The notes under the pieces are model-generated. The model was not told the origin of the DNA. It saw nothing but the letters and a program-made list of their open reading frames with translations, and ran no database searches. The position numbers and the translations under genes were made by a program. This document shows positions 57,770-64,000 of a DNA stretch of 64,000 nucleotides, in pieces. The DNA is from Limonium bicolor (taxonomy: Eukaryota > Streptophyta > Magnoliopsida > Caryophyllales > Plumbaginaceae). Numbering within the stretch: the first letter of the stretch is position 1; each line of letters starts with the position of its first letter. The stretch is from the NCBI GenBank assembly GCA_023374045.1, contig CM041779.1, positions 269,982,062 to 270,046,061 on the forward strand. The letters are read 5' to 3'.

Positions 57770-59181
57770 AAGATGAGATGGCGGTCAGTGAGGCGGTGGT
57801 GGTGGCGGAGGTCTGCGCCCATCTGGGCCATGAGCATCTGTAAGAGCTGGGTAGTCTAGGCCTAATGAGCTGACGCCTCTCTCTGGTGAGCAGATGCCTG
57901 TGCCATGAACTGAGCAGTCTCTCGCTGAAAAGCATCACTGCGCTCCAAGCGCTCTGTGAGCATAGTCTGGGTGTCGCGGAGGGAAGTCTGCTCTGTCTGG
58001 AGGTGCCCCTGAGTCTGGCGGATGTCATCTATGTGTCCCTCCATGCGCACCTGGCGCTGCTGGACATCCCCGACCTGTTGCTGTACATCCCCAAACTATT
58101 GCTCCATACCCCCAAAGCGCTGCTCCATCCTCTGCTGCTGCTGGAGAATGGAGTCCATCATAGTCTGCATCTCTGGCGGGAGGCTCATCACTGGGGGCAT
58201 AGGAGGTGCCATGGTAGTAGTGGCCGCCGGAGTAGAGCTAGAACTCGCAGAGGTGCCTGTGGATCCTAGACCCGCGCTGCCCTTCACCCTGCTACCGTCA
58301 TCGAGGCGTAAGAAGCCCCATCTCCTGAAGGTCTCGACGGAGATGGGTGTCTCTCCCTCCCTCACCTCGAGATCGGTGAAGATATCCTCGGGGAGTGTGG
58401 AGACAAGAAGATGCTAGATAAAGATGGGGAAGATAGGGGTGATCTTCTTCTTCGTCGTCCTCAGATAGGTCACCACCTTATGCAGCTGCCTAAACATCAC
58501 GAACGGGAGCGAGAGCTGCTGAGATGGTGGATGTGGTGCGGCCAGGAGGTAGTCGAGGAGAACACAATCCTTGTCAGAAGCATCATTTCCGGCATGAGGC
58601 CGGATCTGATGACTGAGGATCTTTGCAAGGGTCCTCGGGGGAAGGGAGGGGAGGAGAGCATATGGGAGTACGGTCTCACTCTCCTCACCCCGTCGGCGAG
58701 TAGTACTCCCGACCTCTTGTAACCACCTAGACTTACTCTACCTAAGCTTGTCCTCCGTATAATCTAGATGGGTCGCATCATTGTCCGGGAGGAGTAAAAT
58801 AACACTCAAAGTCTCAGGGGTTACCTCAACCTGGAGCTGGCGCACATAGGATGTGATCATGTTTGTCGTGTCTGATGCCACAGCATTGGCATAGAATTCC
58901 CGTACCAGGTCCGGTGAGAAGACACCCTAGCCCATGCGCAGGATGCTGCTAGCGCCCAAACCATCAAATATGTCTGTAAGCCCGGTGGCAGCTGCTGCCT
59001 CTACGGTGATGCGCCTCTCAATGACGAAGGACCCGCCCTGATCATACCAGGCCCGGGTGGCAGTAGATCTGAAGCCATCAGGTCGGAGTGGGGTGGAGGC
59101 TGGCTCTGACTGGTCGTCAGGGCGTGGGTTCCTCGAAGAAGACCCCATGCGTGTAGCACCTCCTCCTCTAGTGCGAGCCAT
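57770..59181 (-). pseudogene. Athila #2 ORF in env position (putative plant transposon protein-like), degenerate
   Basis: ATG at 59,181 starts MARTRGGGATRMGSSSRNPRP, followed by VFSPDLVREFYANA and SYVRQLQVEVTPETLS, blocks typical of the ORF found downstream of integrase in many Athila/Tat elements. The C-terminal third (about 58,160-57,860) is rich in Gln/Glu/Arg with a clear heptad pattern (QQQRMEQRFGGMEQ, MLTERLERSDAFQRE), a likely coiled coil. Stops and frame changes occur at about 58,929, 58,735, 58,690 and 58,097. I see no signal peptide or clear membrane span, so calling it an envelope protein is not supported. Its role is unknown. Confidence 0.65.
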
Positions 59182-60060
59182 CTAAACGACAAACAAATGC
59201 AATAAGAAACCTAAACAGCAAGAAAAGAGAAGCAAAAGACACACCAAGACCCGAAACCGATCGAGCAGCATGTTCTATTTGAACATATTCTTGCACACAG
59301 GTAATCTATGAGAACCAAAGCATTAAAACATCCAAACATAGCAAATAATAACATTAAATAGTACAACATTAACCTAGAAAACAATTGCAGAAGAATTCCA
59401 AATTTTGTACATGTCCGGATCTACGTCCGGGTCAACTTAGCCAGACGTAGATCTGGACGCGCGTATGAACCCTAAAAGCGCGCCGCGAACACCAATTTCC
59501 GAATTGCACTAAAATTCAACCTAAATTCACACAAATCTCACAGAAAACTTCATGTTGTCACATTTCGACATCAAATTAACATTATAAACTACCCAACATT
59601 ATCTAATCTACTGGTAATCGACTGAAAATCGAAAGAAAATCCCAAGAGTGCAAAACCTGTTGCGATTTTTTTTCGGTTTCGAAAATGGAGAAATGGGAGG
59701 GTGGTGTGGTGCTGAGTTCCGGTGGTCGCGGCGCTGGTGTGGTGGAGGCGAAGGCGTTGGCTGTTGCTGGGCGGTGGAACTTTTGAAGATGGAGGAAGGG
59801 GAAGTGGGTTTTTCTGGGTTGAGTTCATCGGGTTCGTCAATGGAGGCAACAGGAAGAAGAGAAAGAAGAAAGAATAAAAGAAAGAAAATAAGAAAAGAAA
59901 TTAAACGCGGCCCGCGTCGATTTTAGTCACGTCCGGTTTTCCGTCCGGATCCGGACGTGACTAGGTTTTCGTGACCGGATTTGTGTCCGGCTAAACTTAG
60001 CCGGACACGTTGAAGACTTCTTTTTAAAAAAATTAAAAACTACTACTCTAAAACACCTCC
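59182..60060 (-). promoter_or_regulatory. Promoter-like segment between integrase and the env-position ORF
   Basis: On the minus strand it contains a 26-bp near-perfect palindrome (60,008-59,983; arms GTGTCCGGCTAA and TTAGCCGGACAC, 2-nt centre), a GTCCGGATCCGGAC palindrome (59,943-59,956) and then a long C/T-rich run (59,915-59,855), typical of a plant 5' untranslated leader, and further CGGAC words at 59,412-59,459. The motif set matches that of the LTR. A transcript start for the downstream ORF is inferred. Confidence 0.45.
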
Positions 60061-60471
60061 TTGTTTTATAAATAAAAAGTAACTATTACTAAATCAAGCA
60101 AAAATGAACTAAACTCAAGAAATGCCGAAATTAAATAGCAAGAGTGTTAAAGGACTCCCTGATCCGTGGTGAACACTGCCATGATATTTCCCCACACTTG
60201 AGTTCAGTTTAGCATTAGAATGAAGTACCTGAAAGATTAAATCTGCAAAACCAGAAGAACTCAAGTGGAACCAGGTAGAGTTATTTATTGAAATAGGGGA
60301 GTCGGGGTTCGTGCTGTAAAATAGTAAAAATTCTCAATAGATTAAAAGAAAATTATATCAAGTAATAGAAAAGTGTAAAAAGAAAGTGGGGAAGAGATTT
60401 TATACTGGTGGGTTGCCTCCCACCAAGCTTCCCATCTTTTCGGTCTTTGGCTAGACCGTTCAATTGTGTAC
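60061..60471 (-). mobile_element. Athila #2 segment just after integrase
   Basis: It contains the GGTGGG-TTGCCT-CCCACC inverted repeat (60,407-60,424) and a polypurine-like GAACTCAAGTGTGGGG (about 60,201-60,185) in the same order and spacing as 49,321-49,558 of the + strand copy. No gene. Confidence 0.65.
60407..60424. repeat. Post-pol inverted repeat of Athila #2
   Basis: Same 6-bp stem and 6-nt loop (reverse complement) as 49,321-49,338, about 50 nt after the integrase stop. Confidence 0.65.
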
Positions 60472-62500
60472 TCAGCATGGCGGGTTGTAAACAGTGATCA
60501 CCGAGTGAACTTCGGCACTGTTACTACTCAAATAATGTTTTAGCTGGGAGCCGTTGACTTTGAATGTCTCGCCTTTTGTGTTGATTAGATCAATGGCTCC
60601 ATAAGGTGAGACACTTGTCACTGTGAATGGGCCGGACCAACGAGATTTTAACTTTCCTGGGAATAGCTTCAGGCGGGAGTTGAATAGAAGAACCTTATCC
60701 CCCACGTGAAACTCGCGCTTGACCAACAGCTTATCATGCCACCTCTTCGTCTTCTCCTTATAAATCTTGGCGTTTTCATAAGCTGCCTCTCTAAATTCCT
60801 CCAGATCACATAGCTGTAGCTTACGCTTCTCACCAGCCTTTTGGAGATCAAAATTCAATGCCTTAATTGCCCAAAATACTTGTGCTCCAGCTCCACAGGT
60901 AAGTGACACGCCTTACCATAAACCAACTTATATGGGGACATACCTAAAGGTGTTTTAAAGGCAGTGCGGTATGACCACAAGGCGTCATCTAACTTAAGGG
61001 ACCAGTCTCGCCTCGAGGATGTGATAGATTTCTGGAGAATCCACTTAAGCTCCTTGTTGGTGATCTCAGCTTGTCCGTTCGTTTGTGGATGATACGGTAG
61101 AGAAACCTTATGCCGTACACCATACTTCTGCAGAAGAGCTTCAAACTGTTTGTTGTAGAAGTGTGTACCCCCGTCACTAATGATCGCTCGTGGGACACCA
61201 AAACGGGAAAAGATATTCCTCTTTAAAAACTTAAGCACCACTCTTGCATCATTGGTAGGTGCTGTTATTGCCTCAGCCCACTTGGTGACATAATCTACTG
61301 CTACCAAGATGTAGAGGTTACCTTGAGATGATGGGAACGGTCCCATGAAATCAATGCCCCAAAGATCAAATGGCTCAACCTCCAAGATCGAATTCAATGG
61401 CATCTCGTGGCGTCTGGATAAATGCCCCTGCCTTTGACATTGATCACAAGTGGAAACAAATTGATAGCAATCCTTGTTCATAGTTTTCCAAAAGAAGCCA
61501 GCCTCCAAAACTTTCGCGGCTGTCCTGGCCGGACCAAAATGACCCCCTGCTTCTCTAGAGTGACAGTGCAACAGGATGTCTCTAGCTTCCTCCTCAGAAA
61601 CGCACCGACGAATCATACCATCTGCACAGACCTTGAATAGAAACGGGTCATCCCAAAGGTAATGCTTGACTGTGGAGAAAAACTTCTTCTTCTGCTGATA
61701 TGTCAACTCTGGAGGGATGATACCCTTAGCTAGGAAGTTCGCAATATCAGTATACCAAGGGTCCGTGGAACAACTGATCATGTAGACAAACTCATCAGTA
61801 AAATACTCGTTAATCGGCCTGCCATCATCTGGAACTTCCATACGGGATAAGTGATCTGCCACTCCGTTCTGCGCTCCAGGTCTGTCCCTAATCTCAATGT
61901 CAAATTCCTGCAGAAGTAAAATCCATCTGATCAAACAAGGTTTAGCATCAATCTTTCCAAAGAGATACCTGAGAGCGGAATGGTCAGTGTGTACAATGAC
62001 TTTGCTGCCAATAATGTACGGTCGAAACTTATCGCATGCAAAGACAATTGTCAGCAGCTCCTTCTCTGTTGTTGTGTAGTTCTTCTGCACCTCATTCATA
62101 GTCTTACTAGCATAGTAGACTATCCTCAACACCTTGTCATGCCTCTGACCCAAAGCTGCTCCCAATGTGTAATCGCTGGCATCACACATTATCTCAAAAG
62201 GTAATGACCAATCAGAGCAACAATAATAGGTGCAGAAACCAATTTAACCTTGAGCAAGTTAAAAGCATCTAAGCACTCTTTTGTAAACTCAAATTTAGCA
62301 TCCTTAATTAACAAATCACAAAGAGGCTTAGAGATCTTGGAGAAATCCTTAACAAAACGCCTATAAAAACCTGCGTGACCGAGAAAACTCCAGACATCCT
62401 TTACCAACGATGGTGGTGGTAGCTGCTCTATTACTTCAATCTTTGATTTGTCTACCTCGATCCCTTCCTTAGAAATCTTATGTCCGAGCACGATGCCTTC
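60472..62500 (-). pseudogene. pol: Athila #2 RT connection, RNase H and integrase
   Basis: The 3' part of pol. The RT/RNase H connection (GHKISKEGIEVDKSKIEVI, FLGHAGFYRRF) is followed after a frameshift near 62,200 by RNase H ([33 protein letters not shown]). Integrase has an HHCC zinc finger ([17 protein letters not shown]) and the catalytic triad in [20 protein letters not shown] and [10 protein letters not shown]. The long frame 62,189-60,855 then shifts near 60,880 into the C-terminal domain ([26 protein letters not shown]), which ends at 60,472. No chromodomain follows, as expected for Athila. Confidence 0.9.
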
Positions 62501-64000
62501 CTACACCATGAAGTGGCACTTCTCCCAATTGAGCACCAAGTTAGTTTCCTTGCATCTAGCTAAGATTAGATCCAAGTCTCTCAAACATGAATCAAAAGTC
62601 GGTCCAAATACAGAAAAATCATCCATAAAGATTTCAATGCACTTTTCAATAAAATCAGCAAAGATAGCAGTCATGCATCGTTGAAATGTAGCTGGTGCAT
62701 TACAGAAACCAAAGGGCATGCGTCGATAAGCATAAGTACCATACGGACATGTAAAAGTGGTTTTCTCTTGGTCTTCCTTAGCAATTGGAATATGAAAATA
62801 ACCGGAGTAACCATCTAAGAAACAATAATATTCTTGTCCTGCAAGCCTCTCTAGCATCTGGTCAATAAAGGGAAGGGGGAAATGGTCTTTCCTAGTGGCG
62901 GCATTAAATTTCGTATAATCAATGCAAACTCTATGTCCGGTAATAGTACGCTGAGGAATTAATTCACCTTTATCATTAGGCACCACAGTTAAGCCTCCTT
63001 TCTTAGGTACGACCTGTGTAGGACTTACCCATTCGCTGTCAGAAATCGGGTAGATGATGCCTGCATCCAAGAGCTTGATAACCTCCTTCTTAACCACCTC
63101 TTTCATATGCGGGTTCAGTCTTCGTTGAGGCTGTCTCGTTGGTTTGTCATTCTCCTCAAGGTAAATGCGGTGAGTGCAGAACGTAGGGGCAATGCCTTTG
63201 ATATCAGCAATGGACCACCCTAGTGCCTCTTTGTTCCTCTTTAGAACCTGCAACAAGGCTTCCTTCTGTTCATTGGTTAAACTATTAGAAATAATGACAG
63301 GCAAATCAGATGGAGGAACTAAGAAAGTATATTTAAGGTGACTAGGAAGAGGGTTAATTTCAAGGGAAGGTGGTGAGTCCACAGAAGGAGCTAGCGTCTT
63401 TGGAACTCGGTCCAGCGGTTCCTCTTCGATTCTGTAGTTCTTCTTATATGGCCTCCCAGCAGCAAGCTGAAATGCTGCAGCAGAAACCTCAGAATCATCA
63501 TGAGCTGTTTCTATGGATTCTACCAAGCACTTCTCCAATGCATCCAGCTCCGTGGGGCTGTAAGAATAGTCCTGCATCAAGGTATCAATACAATCTAAAC
63601 TGAAACAAGCATGAACATTAGAAGGGTGGGTAGTAGCCTTGGTCATATCAAATACAAGCTGCTCATCATGTAACCGCGGTATGATCTTCCCTCCTTCAAC
63701 ATCAATGAGGGTCCTTGTTGTACGCATGAATGGTCGACCTAAGATAAGCGGTACTACCTTGTCCTCCTCCATGTCTAAAATAACAAAGTCAGCAGGGAAA
63801 GTAAAAGTACCAACCGAAACAATTAAATCCCTTACCACCCCTTTAGGTAGGATGATTCACCTATCAGCTAATTGCAGAGTAATTCGGGTAGGTTCACATT
63901 CTCCTAAACCAAGCTTCAAATACATTGATAAGGGCATTAAATTAATACTCGCACCTAAGTCACATAAACCCTTACCACATTGCACATTACCTATTGTGCA
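62501..64000 (-). pseudogene. pol: Athila #2 protease and reverse transcriptase (continues beyond window)
   Basis: Protease CDLGASINLMPLSMY at about 63,965-63,920 is followed after a TGA (about 63,859-63,857) by PLILGRPFMRTTRTL and RT blocks VCIDYTKFN, EYYCFLDGYSGYF, TFTCPYGTYAYRRMPFGFCN and the catalytic FMDDF. The frame 63,838-62,501 is 445 codons long and uninterrupted. It ends at a TAG within CHFMV.EGIVLGH, where coding continues in the same frame. Copy #1 has the TAG at the same codon. Confidence 0.9.

Larger units (their letters stand above)
54788..64000 (-). mobile_element. Athila copy #2, - strand (PR, RT, RNase H, INT, env-position ORF, 3' LTR)
   Basis: The element runs off the right edge of the window within protease. 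Its 3' LTR (56,247-54,788) abuts the gag of copy #1, so copy #2 is inserted into copy #1. The post-integrase region is 4.2 kb and includes its own promoter-like segment. Confidence 0.87.

Noticed and set aside
57770..59181. Retroviral envelope gene in Athila #2
   Set aside because: The position fits, but I see no signal peptide, membrane span or surface-protein features; the coiled-coil tail and conserved blocks fit the plant-specific ORF of these elements better.

Overview
The window looks like heterochromatin from a large, repeat-rich flowering-plant genome. Essentially all of the 64 kb can be assigned to LTR retrotransposons nested in one another, and I recognise no ordinary host gene. The tRNA-iMet and tRNA-Arg type primer sites, Athila-type and Ogre/Tat-type elements, and chromovirus-like (Tekay/Del-like) polymerase all point to an angiosperm; I cannot name the species.

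Region by region. (1) 1-27,916, + strand: a tandem array of a non-autonomous Ty3/gypsy family (here 'family 1') with period about 9.72 kb: partial internal region, LTR1, internal region, LTR2, internal region, LTR3. The LTRs are about 5 kb and are shared between neighbouring units. The internal regions carry only a gag gene, and that gag is split by short spliceosomal-type introns. A 1.56 kb solo Athila-type LTR with a 5-bp target duplication sits in the last internal region. (2) 27,917-31,901, - strand: element A, a related gag-pol element cut in two at its RT gene by the array. Between its zinc-knuckle gag and its protease it carries an AlkB-type (ALKBH1-like) Fe(II)/2-oxoglutarate dioxygenase gene. 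The AlkB frame lies inside a predicted 1,072-nt intron whose removal would join gag to pol in frame. (3) 31,902-35,689, + strand: LTR and leader of an Ogre/Tat-like element with a tRNA-Arg primer site, inserted in element A's LTR. (4) 35,690-49,299: further large, AT-rich LTRs of the family-1/A superfamily in both orientations, including a minus-strand LARD-like element C that keeps only a gag start codon. (5) 49,300-64,000: three Athila elements: a + strand 3' end (49,300-52,147) inserted in the RT of a - strand copy (#1, 52,148-54,787), whose gag is also interrupted by a second - strand copy (#2, 54,788 to past the window end) with PR, RT, RNase H, integrase, an env-position ORF and its 3' LTR.

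How the parts work together. Family 1 encodes no enzymes, so it must rely on a partner for reverse transcription and integration. Element A has a related LTR terminus, the same tRNA-iMet primer site and a homologous gag with introns at two identical positions, so an A-like element is the natural candidate. The most notable observations are the captured AlkB gene and its intronic position, the intron-split gag, an array of covarying GGG-triloop hairpins and a second polypurine tract in family 1, and the recurrence of GTCCG...CGGAC inverted repeats at fixed spacing in unrelated LTR families. All coding regions carry nonsense or frameshift lesions; these are decayed copies.
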